From Pectinatus cerevisiiphilus (lineage in GTDB: Bacteria; Bacillota; Negativicutes; Selenomonadales; Selenomonadaceae), in NCBI RefSeq assembly GCF_004341685.1, contig NZ_SMAA01000009.1, forward strand, positions 42,341 to 106,340: a stretch of 64,000 nt of DNA. Direction: 5' to 3'. A model generated the notes under the pieces. It searched no databases, was not told where the DNA came from, and saw only the letters and a program-made list of their open reading frames with translations. This document shows, in pieces, positions 16,237 through 25,530 of the stretch. Positions within the stretch are counted from its first letter, which is position 1. Each line of letters opens with the position of its first letter. The translations under genes were made by a program, and so were the position numbers.

Positions 16237-17634
16237 ATGGAAGAAAAGAAATTACAACGCAATCTCAAAGCACGTCATGTCGAAATGATCGCTCTAGGTG
16301 GAACTATTGGTGTAGGGCTCTTTATGGGCTCCGCCAGTACTATCCAGACCGCCGGTCCCTCCGTACTACTTTGCTATGGAGTTGCCGGACTTGTCATCTT
16401 TTTCATAATGCGTATTATGGGTGAAATGCTCTACTTAGAACCGGTAACTGGCTCTTTTGCCTCTTACGGTTATAAATACATCCATCCTTTTGCTGGCTAT
16501 TTGACCGCATGGTGCTACTGGTTTTTATGGGTGACGGTCGGCCTTTCGGAAATAACTGCCATTGGCATTTATGTAAGATTCTGGTTTCCCCTAATACCAC
16601 AGTGGGTCTCGGCTTTCGGCGGTATGGCCATTGTAGCTCTGGCAAATATAGCAGCAGTAAAATATTATGGTGAATTTGAATTTTGGTTCTCTATCATAAA
16701 AATTACTACTATAGTCGTGATGATAATTGTAGGTTTCGGTGTTATATTATTTGGCTTTGGTTACGGCGGGCAACCACTCGGTTTCTCCAATCTGTGGTCA
16801 CACGGAGGATTTTTCCCCAATGGCCTGACAGGTATGCTCACTGCTTTATGTATTGTAACGGCTTCCTTCCAAGGCGTAGAATTAGTCGGCATAACAGCAG
16901 GTGAAGCACAGCATCCACAGCATACGCTTAAAAAAGCCATCAAAGGAATTGTTTGGCGCATCCTGATCTTTTATATTGGTGCTATTTTTATAGTTATCAC
17001 TATTTATCCATGGGACCAACTTAATATGATCGGCAGTCCTTTCGTAACTACTTTTGCTAAAATTGGCATACCGGCAGCAGCAGGCATAATCAATTTCGTT
17101 GTACTGACAGCCGCTCTTTCTGGCTGTAACAGCGGTATCTACAGTGCAGGCCGTATGCTTTATACCTTGGCAGAAAACAACCAGGCGCCCAAATGGCTTG
17201 GCAAATTATCAAAAACCGGTGTACCCCAAAATGCTATTATTTTTACAATAGCATTATTAAGCATTGGTGTCATTTTAAACTACCTGATACCAAATTCTAA
17301 ACTGTTCCTATATATATACAGTGCCAGTGTTTTCCCCGGCATGATTGCTTGGTTTGTTTTAGCCGTTGCCCAGAAAAATTTCCGCCAAAAACATGGGAAA
17401 AAGATTATGGCTGAACATCCTTTTAAATCCCCATTTTATCCGTACAGTAACTACTTCTGTATAATTTTCCTCGCTTTGGTCACGGTTGGTATGTGGGTTA
17501 ATAACGATACCAGGATGTCTCTAATCATTGGTTGGATATTTTGCGCCCTATTAGCGATATATTATTTCTTCAATCTGAAAAATAAAATTTATCCTGATAT
17601 CAAAATTACACCAGTAAAGACAAATCGTCATTAA
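16237..17634 (+). CDS. Amino-acid permease (APC superfamily, AAT family)
   Basis: The 465-residue protein has about 12 membrane segments. The first carries the family signature [16 protein letters not shown] (about 18-33) with the unwound helix that binds amino acid; [20 protein letters not shown] follows and is typical of the AAT branch. [23 protein letters not shown] and the late NFRQKHGKK also fit the AAT branch (proline, GABA, aromatic or D-alanine/glycine carriers). A GGGGTG ribosome site precedes ATG 16237. The position between glyQS and the pheST T-box suggests, but does not prove, an amino-acid uptake role tied to those enzymes. The substrate is unknown. Confidence 0.85.
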   Translation: MEEKKLQRNLKARHVEMIALGGTIGVGLFMGSASTIQTAGPSVLLCYGVAGLVIFFIMRIMGEMLYLEPVTGSFASYGYKYIHPFAGYLTAWCYWFLWVTVGLSEITAIGIYVRFWFPLIPQWVSAFGGMAIVALANIAAVKYYGEFEFWFSIIKITTIVVMIIVGFGVILFGFGYGGQPLGFSNLWSHGGFFPNGLTGMLTALCIVTASFQGVELVGITAGEAQHPQHTLKKAIKGIVWRILIFYIGAIFIVITIYPWDQLNMIGSPFVTTFAKIGIPAAAGIINFVVLTAALSGCNSGIYSAGRMLYTLAENNQAPKWLGKLSKTGVPQNAIIFTIALLSIGVILNYLIPNSKLFLYIYSASVFPGMIAWFVLAVAQKNFRQKHGKKIMAEHPFKSPFYPYSNYFCIIFLALVTVGMWVNNDTRMSLIIGWIFCALLAIYYFFNLKNKIYPDIKITPVKTNRH

Positions 17635-17663
17635 TTGTCTTCCCATCTGTTTTATGTTATAAT
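17635..17663 (+). promoter_or_regulatory. Promoter of the T-box-pheST operon
   Basis: TTGTCT (17635-17640) and a perfect TATAAT (17658-17663) with a 17-bp spacer begin directly after the permease stop codon. Confidence 0.75.
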
Positions 17664-17699
17664 TTTTAGTAATGTAAAAATTTATTTTCCATTGTATTA

Positions 17700-17983
17700 T
17701 ATTGTAATTTAACGATGATAAAGAGAGTATGTTCTTGCTTTTTGTACAGAAAGCATTGTTTCAGCTGAGAACAATGCCAGAAGGCTGAACAGAAATTCAC
17801 TTTTGAGTTCTATGGTGAAGATTCGGCAGAAATATTTCAGTATAACTTTTTTATACTGTTTATAGATATTTATTTTGCCAATTGCGTAGTCATTGCGTCG
17901 GCGGCGTTAACGCATTTAAAGTATCAATTAGGGTGGTACAGCGAATCCTTACCTTCGCCCCTTACAGGGCGGAGGTTTTTTTA
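17700..17983 (+). promoter_or_regulatory. T-box leader of pheST
   Basis: The T-box motif AGGGTGGTACAGCG lies at 17930-17944. A terminator stem of 10 bp with one G-U pair (17951-17960 with 17967-17976) and a T-run follows. Stem I begins near 17710 with AGAGAGTA. A TTC triplet at 17796-17798 in AATTCACTTT sits where the Phe specifier should be, though other TTC triplets (17808, 17823) are nearby, so the exact specifier is uncertain. Uncharged tRNA-Phe should induce pheST. Confidence 0.9.
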
Positions 17984-18028
17984 TTTTCTTTGAATTTATC
18001 AACCCAACTTCATCAGGAGGTATTAATT

Positions 18029-19054
18029 TTGGAACAGCAATTATCCCAAATCAAACAAGACGCTATAGCAGCTATAAAAGCGGCTACTAGTTTAAGTGAG
18101 CTCAGTGAACAACGCGTAAAATATCTTGGTAAAAAAGGTTCCCTTACTGCCATTTTGCGTGGTATGGGGAAACTAGCCCCGGAAGACAGGCCACGCGTCG
18201 GCCAACTGGTCAACGATGTTCGCAAAGAACTGGAAACATCATTAGACGACAAGCAGGCAGCTTTGAAAGCCAATGAACTTGCCAACCGCTTGTCAACCGA
18301 AAAAATAGACGTGACACTGCCTGGCCGTCATCATGAAATAGGCCATCTGCATCCGCTTACACTGACTTTAAATAAAATTAAAGGCATATTTAAAAGTATG
18401 GGGTATTCTATAGCGGAAGGCCCGCAGATAGAAACAGATTATTTTAATTTTGAAGCCTTAAATTTACCTAAAGACCATCCCGCCCGCGACATGCAGGATT
18501 CTTTTTATATAACAGAAGACATCCTCATGCGCACACAGACATCTCCCGTCCAGGCACGAACCATGCAGGCACATGATCCTAACAGCCCTATCCGTATAAT
18601 AGCACCGGGCCGTGTCTTTCGGCGTGATGATTACGATGCCACCCATTCTCCCATGTTCACACAGGTAGAAGGTTTGTGTATTGACAAGGACATTAGTTTT
18701 TCCGATCTAAAGGGAACGCTGACTTCAGCAATGCGCCAGCTTTTTAGCGATGATCTTGAACTGCGTTTTCGTCCAAGCTTTTTCCCTTTTACAGAACCCA
18801 GTGCTGAAGTGGATATCACCTGCGTGATGTGCCATGGTAAAGGCTGTCGTGTCTGCAAAGGTACCGGCTGGCTTGAAATATTAGGTTCAGGTATGGTGCA
18901 TCCACATGTTTTGGAAATGAGCGGTTATGATCCGAAAAAAGTTAGTGGTTTCGCCTTTGGCCTTGGTGTTGAACGCATTGCCATGCTTTCCTATGGAATC
19001 GAAGATTTACGTTTATTTTTCGACAATGATATACGTTTCTTAAAACAATTTTAA
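18029..19054 (+). CDS. pheS: Phenylalanine--tRNA ligase alpha subunit
   Basis: The 341-residue subunit has an N-terminal coiled-coil arm (about 1-90) and a class II catalytic domain. Motif 2 is [29 protein letters not shown] is conserved, and motif 3 is [15 protein letters not shown] Cys-rich insert ([12 protein letters not shown]) occurs in bacterial PheS. TTG 18029 was chosen because AGGAGG lies 8 bases upstream and the length then matches PheS. The longer frame from 17882 would run through the T-box terminator. Forms the alpha2beta2 enzyme with PheT, 21 bases downstream. Confidence 0.96.
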   Translation: MEQQLSQIKQDAIAAIKAATSLSELSEQRVKYLGKKGSLTAILRGMGKLAPEDRPRVGQLVNDVRKELETSLDDKQAALKANELANRLSTEKIDVTLPGRHHEIGHLHPLTLTLNKIKGIFKSMGYSIAEGPQIETDYFNFEALNLPKDHPARDMQDSFYITEDILMRTQTSPVQARTMQAHDPNSPIRIIAPGRVFRRDDYDATHSPMFTQVEGLCIDKDISFSDLKGTLTSAMRQLFSDDLELRFRPSFFPFTEPSAEVDITCVMCHGKGCRVCKGTGWLEILGSGMVHPHVLEMSGYDPKKVSGFAFGLGVERIAMLSYGIEDLRLFFDNDIRFLKQF

Positions 19055-19075
19055 AAGAAAAGGAGACTCTTAAAC

Positions 19076-21508
19076 ATGCAGGTATCTATAAAGTGGCTTA
19101 AAGATTACATAGATTTCAAGGAAACACCCGAAAAACTTGCGGATATGCTCACAATGGCAGGTGTCCCCGTAGAAAATATAATAGACCCTGGGGCTGGCCT
19201 TGAAAAAGTGATAACGGGACGCATTGAAGAATTAAAACCACACGAAAATTCAGATCATCTCCAAATCTGCACTATGAATGTCGGCTTACCAGAAAACATC
19301 ATCATAGTCACCGGCGCCCAAAACGTAGCCCAAGGACAGATTGTCCCCGTTGCCATGATCGGCGCACACTTGCCTAACGGCATGAAAATTTCCAAAGGAA
19401 AACTGCGCGGTGTAATGTCGTATGGTATGCTTTGTTCCGCACAAGAGCTCAAGCTTGATCTCGAAGCCCTGCCCGATAAACAAAAGACCGGCATTTATAT
19501 ACTGCCCGCCGATACACCTGTCGGTGTCCCTGTCAAAGACTTACTCGGTCTCAATGATGTAATCCTTGAATTTGAACTCACTGCCAACAGAAGTGATTGT
19601 TTCAGTGTTTTCGGCCTAGTACGTGAAATAGCCGCATTGACTGGGAACACTCCTAAATGGCCTGCTATCACGCTTGAAGAAAATTCTTCAGATAAAATAA
19701 ATGATCTGCTCTCAATCGAAATCAAAGACGCTGATCTTTGTCCGCGTTTTTCCTGCCGCATGTTAAAAAACGTGAAAATCGGTCCTTCTCCCGAATGGAT
19801 GCAGCAACGTCTTGAAGGTGCCGGTATACGGGCAATAAATAATGTCGTAGATGTGACAAATTTTGTCATGATCGAAATGGGGCAACCGCTGCATGCTTAC
19901 GACTATGATGCCATAAGCGGACATAAGCTGATTGCCAGACGCAGCATAGAAGGAGAATTACTGCATACGCTTGACGATACTTCGCGCAAAGCGAAAAAAG
20001 ACATGCTCGTCATTGCTGATACCGAAAAGGCTGCCGGACTAGCCGGTATAATGGGCGGCTTTGAAACAGAAATCACAGATAAAACTACAACGGTTGTCCT
20101 CGAAGCTGCCAAGTTTTATGGTGCCTGCATACGCCGTACCGCCCGTTCCTGCGGACTTGCCTCCGAAGCTTCAGGACGTTTTGAACGCGGTACTGATATA
20201 GAAAATACAATCCGCGCATTAGACAGGGCTGCCCAACTGCTCGTCCAGATGAATGCTGGTACTGTAGTAAAAGGTGTCCTCGATGTATATCCTGAAAAGA
20301 AAAAACCAACCACAGTTGACTTTACTGTCGAAGCAGTAAACAGACACTTAGGAACTGCTCTCGACAAACAGACCATGCTTAATATCCTTGCTAAACTGGA
20401 AATAAAAGCTGAAGAAAAAAACAACGTTATTACTGCCCATATTCCTTCATGGCGCGGTGACATTACCTGTATGCAGGATATCTCAGAAGAAGTATCGCGT
20501 ATCTACGGCTTCGACAAGATAACCTCAACTCTCCCATCCGGTCTGGCCTTACAGGGTAAACAATCTGAAAAACAGACCTTTGTCGATAAGATAAAAGACA
20601 TTATGGTAGGCCTCGGTCTCTGTGAAACAGTTTCCTTTAGTTTCACACATCCATCCCTCTTTGATAAACTCAACGTTCCTGCTGACCATACTATCCGCAA
20701 GGCCATTCCTATTATGAACCCACTCACCGATGAATATCCGCTGGTTAGAACCTGTCTTTTAACCTCAGTAATGGAAAATCTCACACGTAACTTTTCCCGT
20801 AAAAATAATGACATAAAAATATTTGAAGTAGGCACTACATTTCTGCCCAAAGCTTTACCAGTAACTGAACTACCTGATGAACACCTGAAAGTTGCCGGTG
20901 CAATAGCAGGACGCAGAAATCCAGTCGGCTGGAATGAAGACAATGCTTCAGTTGATTTTTATGATGCCAAAGGCATCGTTGAAGAATTATTGAAAAACCT
21001 GTCTATCAGCCGCTACAAAGTGGAAGCCGGCGAACATTTTGCCATGCATCCTGGTAAAACCGCCCTCTTTAAAAAAGGACGCGACACTATTTTCACCGTA
21101 GGCGAACTGCATCCTTCGGCAGCAGCGGCATTTGCCATCAACAAACCTGTTTATATCTTCTCTGCCGATATAGACACACTCATCAAATATGCGGCTAAAA
21201 CCATAAAGAGCAAACCATTGCCAAAATACCCTGCTACTACGCGTGATCTTGCTATAATTATTGATACTTCTGTTGATGCTGCTTCAATCGAAAAAACAAT
21301 AACAAAATCAGCCGGACAATATCTTATTTCTCTTGATTTATTTGATGTATATGAAGGCAAGCAAATTGATGCCCACAAAAAAAGCCTGGCCTTTTCTTTA
21401 ACCTTCCAAGCCAATGAAAAAACATTAACAGACGCGGAAATAGATGCTGCTTTTAAAAATATTGTTACTGCATTGCAAAAAAATTACGATGCAGCTCTGC
21501 GTGCATAA
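19076..21508 (+). CDS. pheT: Phenylalanine--tRNA ligase beta subunit
   Basis: The 810-residue subunit carries an N-terminal EMAP-II-like tRNA-binding domain (about 40-150, HENSDHLQICTMNVG), the B3/B4 editing region that clears mischarged Tyr-tRNA, and a B5 domain (about 405-475). The catalytic-like core is next (MNPLTDEYPLVRTCLL), and a C-terminal FDX-ACB anticodon-binding domain begins at KYPATTRDLAI. AAAGGAGA precedes ATG 19076. A perfect 18-bp terminator follows. Co-regulated with pheS by the T-box. Confidence 0.97.
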   Translation: MQVSIKWLKDYIDFKETPEKLADMLTMAGVPVENIIDPGAGLEKVITGRIEELKPHENSDHLQICTMNVGLPENIIIVTGAQNVAQGQIVPVAMIGAHLPNGMKISKGKLRGVMSYGMLCSAQELKLDLEALPDKQKTGIYILPADTPVGVPVKDLLGLNDVILEFELTANRSDCFSVFGLVREIAALTGNTPKWPAITLEENSSDKINDLLSIEIKDADLCPRFSCRMLKNVKIGPSPEWMQQRLEGAGIRAINNVVDVTNFVMIEMGQPLHAYDYDAISGHKLIARRSIEGELLHTLDDTSRKAKKDMLVIADTEKAAGLAGIMGGFETEITDKTTTVVLEAAKFYGACIRRTARSCGLASEASGRFERGTDIENTIRALDRAAQLLVQMNAGTVVKGVLDVYPEKKKPTTVDFTVEAVNRHLGTALDKQTMLNILAKLEIKAEEKNNVITAHIPSWRGDITCMQDISEEVSRIYGFDKITSTLPSGLALQGKQSEKQTFVDKIKDIMVGLGLCETVSFSFTHPSLFDKLNVPADHTIRKAIPIMNPLTDEYPLVRTCLLTSVMENLTRNFSRKNNDIKIFEVGTTFLPKALPVTELPDEHLKVAGAIAGRRNPVGWNEDNASVDFYDAKGIVEELLKNLSISRYKVEAGEHFAMHPGKTALFKKGRDTIFTVGELHPSAAAAFAINKPVYIFSADIDTLIKYAAKTIKSKPLPKYPATTRDLAIIIDTSVDAASIEKTITKSAGQYLISLDLFDVYEGKQIDAHKKSLAFSLTFQANEKTLTDAEIDAAFKNIVTALQKNYDAALRA

Positions 21509-21540
21509 AGCATATTTATTCAATAAAATCTTAAGCTATA

Positions 21541-21587
21541 AAAAACAGGAACTGTGACTAATTACGTCACAGTTCCTGTTTTTTTAT
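21541..21587. terminator. Terminator between pheT and the M20 peptidase
   Basis: A perfect 18-bp stem (21541-21558 with 21566-21583) is flanked by A- and T-runs, so it can serve both convergent units. Confidence 0.9.
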
Positions 21588-21600
21588 TCTATACCAAAAG

Positions 21601-22728
21601 CTATTTTATCCCCATGTCTGCTACATCTTTAACAATCTGTAAAGTTAAGCGGGCTGTATCATATAAATCTTTTTCTTTGATAAATTCAGCAGTAGTATGT
21701 CCATTTGTCGTGCCTATCCCTAAAACAGCACAGAGGATTCCATAGCTATTAAAAAAGTTGGCATCACTCCCACCGCCAGATTCTTCCAGCAAAACAGGTA
21801 AGTTTATTTTTTGTGCGGCTTGTGCTGCGATCTGCACTACTGGTGAATTTGGGGAAATTTCATATGGATCATATGCTTTTCTTACTTCTACATCTACCTG
21901 CGTTCTTGTTTCTCTACCACCTCGTTCAAAAATATCACATATGTTCTTTGTCAGCTCATCTAATTTTACTTTGTCACGGCTGCGCGCTTCACAATCGACT
22001 TCCACTGTTTCTGCCACAATATTGGTAGCCTGTCCCCCTTTAATCCGACCTACATTGCAAGTGGTTTCTTCATCAATGCGTCCTTGCGGCATCTTTGTTA
22101 GCATCTTAGCTACCGCCATTATCGCATTATTGCCTTTTTCTGGTGCAATCCCTGCATGGGCAGCGGTTCCCTTCACTTTGACAAAAATTTTATTCTGTCC
22201 AGGAGCTTTTATCACTATTTTCCCTGGAGCCCCATGTGTATCCAAAGTATAGCCTAAATCAGCTTTTAAAAGCGTTTTATCCAAATTCTTGGAACCATTA
22301 ACGCCGCCTTCTTCAGCAACAGTAAAAACTATTTGTAAATCGCCATGAGGTATATTATCTTCTTTCAAAACACGAAGTACTTCCAAAATGGAGGCAACAC
22401 CAGCTTTATCATCTGCCCCTAAAATAGTACTGCCATCAGAACGGATAATGCCATCTACTATCTGCGGATGGATATTTTCACACGGTTCCACACAATCCAT
22501 ATGTGCCGTCAGCATAAGTACAGGTGCTTTAATACTCCCCTTCAAATCAGCAATAAGATTACCTGTATCACTATTTAATTTTTTTGCGGCATTATCCTCT
22601 TGTACTGTACAACCCAATTCAGTAAGCTGCTTGGTCAAAAGGTCGGCAACTTTACGCTCCTGTCTTGTCGAACAACGAATCTGCACCAACCTTAAAAATT
22701 CGTCTAGAAGTCGTTTTTCCTTAATCAT
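21601..22728 (-). CDS. M20-family metallopeptidase, PepT-like
   Basis: The 375-residue cytosolic hydrolase has the dinuclear-zinc motifs of the M20 clan: TAHMDCV (His, Asp), GADDKAG (bridging Asp), AEEGGVNG (catalytic Glu and metal Glu) and late NGHTTAE (metal His). About residues 180-290 form the lid/dimerisation domain. It is closest to the peptidase-T-like (YqjE type) group that cleaves small peptides or acylated amino acids. It lies 57 bases downstream of the dicarboxylate carrier gene in the same direction and is probably co-transcribed with it. The substrate is unknown. Confidence 0.85.
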   Translation of the reverse strand: MIKEKRLLDEFLRLVQIRCSTRQERKVADLLTKQLTELGCTVQEDNAAKKLNSDTGNLIADLKGSIKAPVLMLTAHMDCVEPCENIHPQIVDGIIRSDGSTILGADDKAGVASILEVLRVLKEDNIPHGDLQIVFTVAEEGGVNGSKNLDKTLLKADLGYTLDTHGAPGKIVIKAPGQNKIFVKVKGTAAHAGIAPEKGNNAIMAVAKMLTKMPQGRIDEETTCNVGRIKGGQATNIVAETVEVDCEARSRDKVKLDELTKNICDIFERGGRETRTQVDVEVRKAYDPYEISPNSPVVQIAAQAAQKINLPVLLEESGGGSDANFFNSYGILCAVLGIGTTNGHTTAEFIKEKDLYDTARLTLQIVKDVADMGIK

Positions 22729-22785
22729 ATATTTACAATCCCTCCATATTTATATAGGCGCCATCCATATTATTTAATAAATTTT

Positions 22786-24045
22786 TTATAAAAGCAACAT
22801 GAAAGTAACAACTCCCAACAACATAGGAATAGCATTTCGCTTTGCTAATTCCATAGGAGATACATTAGCTAATTCTGCACAAATAAGTGCGGCTCCAGCA
22901 ACTGGTGACATAGAACGGCCAATGGCTCCCGACATTTGTGCTAATGAACCTAGATCCATTATAGACATTCCAAAATGTTCAGCAAATGGTGTGATTGCAC
23001 CATTAAAAGCTAAAGCTGCGGCATCGCCTGAACCTGATAACACTGCAACAATAAATGGGCCAAAAGCTCCGGCAATTTTAGCCAATGATTGCGAGCTTTT
23101 CATTATTTCAATAAGGTTGTCCGTAAGTCCTACAGCTGCCATTCCCTGTGTAAAAACAGCAGCAGCAACAATTAAACCAATCACGTTACCGTATGCATTC
23201 CCCATGCCATCAAAAAATTTTTTGCAAACATCCTGGGGATTAGACCATGTTACGAGAATAGCAAGAATTGTACCAATAATCATTGCAAGTGGAACACTTA
23301 CAAATGGTAATATTGCAATCTGCGCACTTCCCAAAACCAGTAAGATCAATGGAACCAAAGGAATCACTGCATGCACTGGATTTACTTTAAAAGTATCTTC
23401 GGCTCCCTTTCCAGCAACAATCTTGTTACTGTTTTTCGCATTAGCAGTTTCTTTATTAATAATAGCTATTCCGGTTAATGCGGCTATTACGACAAACGAC
23501 GCAATAACAGCAGCTGGTGTTTCATTTATAATTACAGTCATTACATCCGTATTAGCTAATTGAGCCACAAAAGGATTATGCGATGTGCCAGGACTAATAG
23601 CACTTCCCCAAGTTCCAGCCAAAACTGCACAGCCTGCCATAGCTGGATGCACACCAGCAGCTATAAGGGTAGGGATAAGAATACTTCCGACAGCAGCAGC
23701 GCAGCCTGCCGCACTAGGAATGGCAACGCTGATCCACCAGGTAATTAAAATCGTCAATGGAATAAGGACCGATTTTCTTTTCTTGATTGCTGACGAAATG
23801 GCTATAGCTAAATGCTTATCACAGCCAGTATACCTCATTACAAAGGAAAACCCCATGACTGTACAAATTGTTGGTACTAAAGAACTATGCACCATAGTAC
23901 TTGTAAATGCAGTAATTGCTGAATTTATTGCTCCACCTAATATACACATAACGATACCAGCTGTACATAATACCATACGTGCTTCATATTTTTTAATGAT
24001 AGCTGCAAAAGCAACTAGAACAGTAATAATTCCGCCTAATAACAT
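22786..24045 (-). CDS. DcuC-like anaerobic C4-dicarboxylate carrier
   Basis: The 419-residue protein has about 10-12 membrane segments. It contains TWWISVAIPSAAGCAAAVGSILIP, followed by HPAMAGCAVLAGTWGSAISPGTSHN. Those segments, plus AVLSGSGDAAALAFNGAITPFA and AIGRSMSPVAGA, are typical of the DcuC family that exchanges or exports succinate and takes up fumarate or malate in anaerobes. That role would suit a fermenter making succinate or propionate. A GGAGGCAAATT site precedes ATG 24045. First gene of a unit with the M20 peptidase. Relatives may carry other organic acids. Confidence 0.78.
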   Translation of the reverse strand: MLLGGIITVLVAFAAIIKKYEARMVLCTAGIVMCILGGAINSAITAFTSTMVHSSLVPTICTVMGFSFVMRYTGCDKHLAIAISSAIKKRKSVLIPLTILITWWISVAIPSAAGCAAAVGSILIPTLIAAGVHPAMAGCAVLAGTWGSAISPGTSHNPFVAQLANTDVMTVIINETPAAVIASFVVIAALTGIAIINKETANAKNSNKIVAGKGAEDTFKVNPVHAVIPLVPLILLVLGSAQIAILPFVSVPLAMIIGTILAILVTWSNPQDVCKKFFDGMGNAYGNVIGLIVAAAVFTQGMAAVGLTDNLIEIMKSSQSLAKIAGAFGPFIVAVLSGSGDAAALAFNGAITPFAEHFGMSIMDLGSLAQMSGAIGRSMSPVAGAALICAELANVSPMELAKRNAIPMLLGVVTFMLLL

Positions 24046-24141
24046 AATTTGCCTCCTTATAATTAAAATTTAATTCTTTATTTTCTGTATTTTATGATAA
24101 TAAATATAATATATGTACTAATAAATTTAATACATAATTAT

Positions 24142-24169
24142 ATTATACATTATATAATTAATTTTTCAA
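24142..24169 (-). promoter_or_regulatory. Promoter candidate of the dicarboxylate carrier
   Basis: On the minus strand TTGAAA (24169-24164) and TATAAT (24147-24142) have a 16-bp spacer. The region is very AT-rich, so chance matches are possible. Confidence 0.5.
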
Positions 24170-24392
24170 CAAAGGCTATATTTATATTATTAAAATAACA
24201 CTATAAATTATCTTAGTTTGTAAAAATATCTCCTAAGACAAATTACACTATCCAATTGAACATATCATCTTAAATTATACAGAATATCCCCTAAAGATAA
24301 TTATTGGTAAAAATTTTACTTGCCTTATATATATTGATCTCATTTTACAATAAATTATCAACTGAATTTGCGATATCCGCAAAATCTTTGTC
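24170..24392. other. AT-rich intergenic stretch, no gene seen
   Basis: Between the dicarboxylate-carrier and rpsT promoters I see only AT-rich sequence without a supported reading frame, repeat or hairpin terminator. Confidence 0.5.
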
Positions 24393-24421
24393 TTGCATTT
24401 AACATTATTACGTGATAAAAT
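24393..24421 (+). promoter_or_regulatory. Promoter of rpsT
   Basis: TTGCAT (24393-24398) and TAAAAT (24416-24421) are separated by 17 bp. Confidence 0.65.
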
Positions 24422-24456
24422 AATTTAATGAAATATAGTGTAAAGGGGTGAATTAC

Positions 24457-24723
24457 TTGCCAAATATTAAATCATCAATCCAAAGTGTTAAAAGTGATGC
24501 TGAACGCCGTGCGAAGAACGTAGCTGTAAAGTCTACTGTAAAAACTGCTTTTCGTAAGGTTAATGATGCAGTTAAAGCAGGCAATACCGACGATGTAAAA
24601 TCTCTTTTAGCTGTTGCTTGCAAAAAAATAGATAAGGCTGCTGCCGACAATATTTATCACAAGAATGCTGCAGCTCGTCGTAAATCTCGCTTAGCTAAGA
24701 AAGTTAATGCTTCAGCGAAATAA
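24457..24723 (+). CDS. rpsT: 30S ribosomal protein S20
   Basis: The 88-residue Lys/Ala-rich protein starts MPNIKSSIQSVKSDAE and ends RLAKKVNASAK, the standard S20 pattern. It binds 16S rRNA early in 30S assembly. TTG 24457 was chosen because S20 begins MPNIK and AAAGGGGTG lies just upstream; the GTG at 24448 is part of that site. A non-ATG start recalls the UUG start used in autoregulation of E. coli rpsT, though autoregulation here is inference. Own promoter and terminator. Confidence 0.95.
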   Translation: MPNIKSSIQSVKSDAERRAKNVAVKSTVKTAFRKVNDAVKAGNTDDVKSLLAVACKKIDKAAADNIYHKNAAARRKSRLAKKVNASAK

Positions 24724-24729
24724 GTTTTT

Positions 24730-24768
24730 ACCTGCTTCTAAAATAAAATTGTGGAGCAGGTTTTTTTA
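24730..24768 (+). terminator. Terminator of rpsT
   Basis: A 7-bp stem (24730-24736 with 24755-24761) is followed by seven T residues. Confidence 0.75.
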
Positions 24769-24813
24769 TGTGTCAAATGATAATTACTAATATAACTGCT
24801 TTATAAAAAATTC

Positions 24814-24842
24814 TTGACACTATTATTCATCTATGTTAGAAT
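24814..24842 (+). promoter_or_regulatory. Promoter of the tRNA cluster
   Basis: A perfect TTGACA (24814-24819) and TAGAAT (24837-24842) with a 17-bp spacer lie 27 bases before the first tRNA. Confidence 0.85.
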
Positions 24843-24868
24843 AGTTATCGCAGTTATGAAAAGAATAT

Positions 24869-24946
24869 GGCCCTGTAGCTCAGTTGGATTAGAGCGTTTG
24901 ACTACGAATCAAAAGGTCGCAGGTTCGAATCCTGCCAGGGTCACCA
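24869..24946 (+). tRNA. tRNA-Arg(ACG), copy 1
   Basis: Cloverleaf: acceptor GGCCCTG paired with CAGGGTC, D-arm GCTC...GAGC, anticodon loop CTACGAA between TTTGA and TCAAA, T-arm GCAGG-TTCGAAT-CCTGC, encoded CCA. The A34 is presumably edited to inosine. Confidence 0.95.
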
Positions 24947-24952
24947 TTATTA

Positions 24953-25039
24953 TGGGTAGGTGCCCGAGTGGTTAAAGGGAACAGACTGTAAATCTGTCAC
25001 CGTGAGGTTACGATGGTTCGAATCCATCCCTGCCCACCA
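24953..25039 (+). tRNA. tRNA-Tyr(GTA), copy 1
   Basis: A class II tRNA with a long variable arm. Anticodon loop CTGTAAA lies between ACAGA and TCTGT. Acceptor TGGGTAG pairs with CTGCCCA, and CCA is encoded. Confidence 0.95.
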
Positions 25040-25066
25040 ATCTTTTCAATTATAATTACATATCAT

Positions 25067-25144
25067 GGCCCTGTAGCTCAGTTGGATTAGAGCGTTTGAC
25101 TACGAATCAAAAGGTCGCAGGTTCGAATCCTGCCAGGGTCACCA
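25067..25144 (+). tRNA. tRNA-Arg(ACG), copy 2
   Basis: Identical in sequence to the copy at 24869-24946, exactly 198 bp downstream. Confidence 0.95.
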
Positions 25145-25150
25145 TTATCA

Positions 25151-25237
25151 TGGGTAGGTGCCCGAGTGGTTAAAGGGAACAGACTGTAAATCTGTCACCG
25201 TGAGGTTACGATGGTTCGAATCCATCCCTGCCCACCA
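25151..25237 (+). tRNA. tRNA-Tyr(GTA), copy 2
   Basis: Identical in sequence to the copy at 24953-25039, exactly 198 bp downstream. Confidence 0.95.
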
Positions 25238-25264
25238 TCCTTGTAATTACGATTGATAATAACG

Positions 25265-25295
25265 AAAAACCATAGCAATTTGCTATGGTTTTTTT
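25265..25295. terminator. Terminator between the tRNA cluster and mop
   Basis: A 13-bp perfect stem (25265-25277 with 25281-25293) with A- and T-runs on its sides serves both directions. Confidence 0.85.
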
Positions 25296-25311
25296 AGTTC
25301 CAAATAAATTG

Positions 25312-25521
25312 TTAATCAACGGCAACGATCACTGAACTTGCTTTCACTATTGCATAAGCTTCTTTTCCCACAGCAAGCCCCAGTTCTTCAACGGACTTTT
25401 TAGTAATAGTCGCGGATATTATATCCCCGCTTGCGAGTTTAATTTTAACAACGTCGTTTACGCTGCCTACATCAATCCCACACACTACACCCTTTAATTG
25501 ATTTCTTGCGCTCAATTTCAT
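25312..25521 (-). CDS. mop: Molbindin (single Mop/TOBE domain protein)
   Basis: The 69-residue protein starts MKLSARNQLKG and has the Mop pattern VVKIKLASGDIISATITKKSVEEL, ending AYAIVKASSVIVAVD. Mop proteins form ring hexamers that store molybdate or tungstate in the cytosol. It is the last gene of the mod operon, 9 bases after modC. Its role fits the upstream ABC importer, buffering oxyanion for molybdopterin enzymes. Confidence 0.93.
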   Translation of the reverse strand: MKLSARNQLKGVVCGIDVGSVNDVVKIKLASGDIISATITKKSVEELGLAVGKEAYAIVKASSVIVAVD

Positions 25522-25530
25522 TTCATCACC

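Larger units (their letters stand above)
24867..25237 (+). repeat. Tandem duplication of the Arg-Tyr tRNA unit
   Basis: Units 24867-25039 and 25065-25237 (173 bp each, 198-bp period) differ at a single spacer base (T at 24951, C at 25149). Even the spacer between the two tRNAs is kept, so the duplication is recent or maintained by gene conversion. Confidence 0.9.

Noticed and set aside
22799..24073. Long plus-strand frames (254 and 162 codons) opposite the dicarboxylate carrier gene
   Set aside because: They are antisense shadows of a hydrophobic, codon-biased gene and lack ribosome sites or family motifs.
24869..25237. tRNA cluster as a phage or island attachment site
   Set aside because: No integrase or direct repeat of a tRNA 3' end beyond the tandem duplication is visible.
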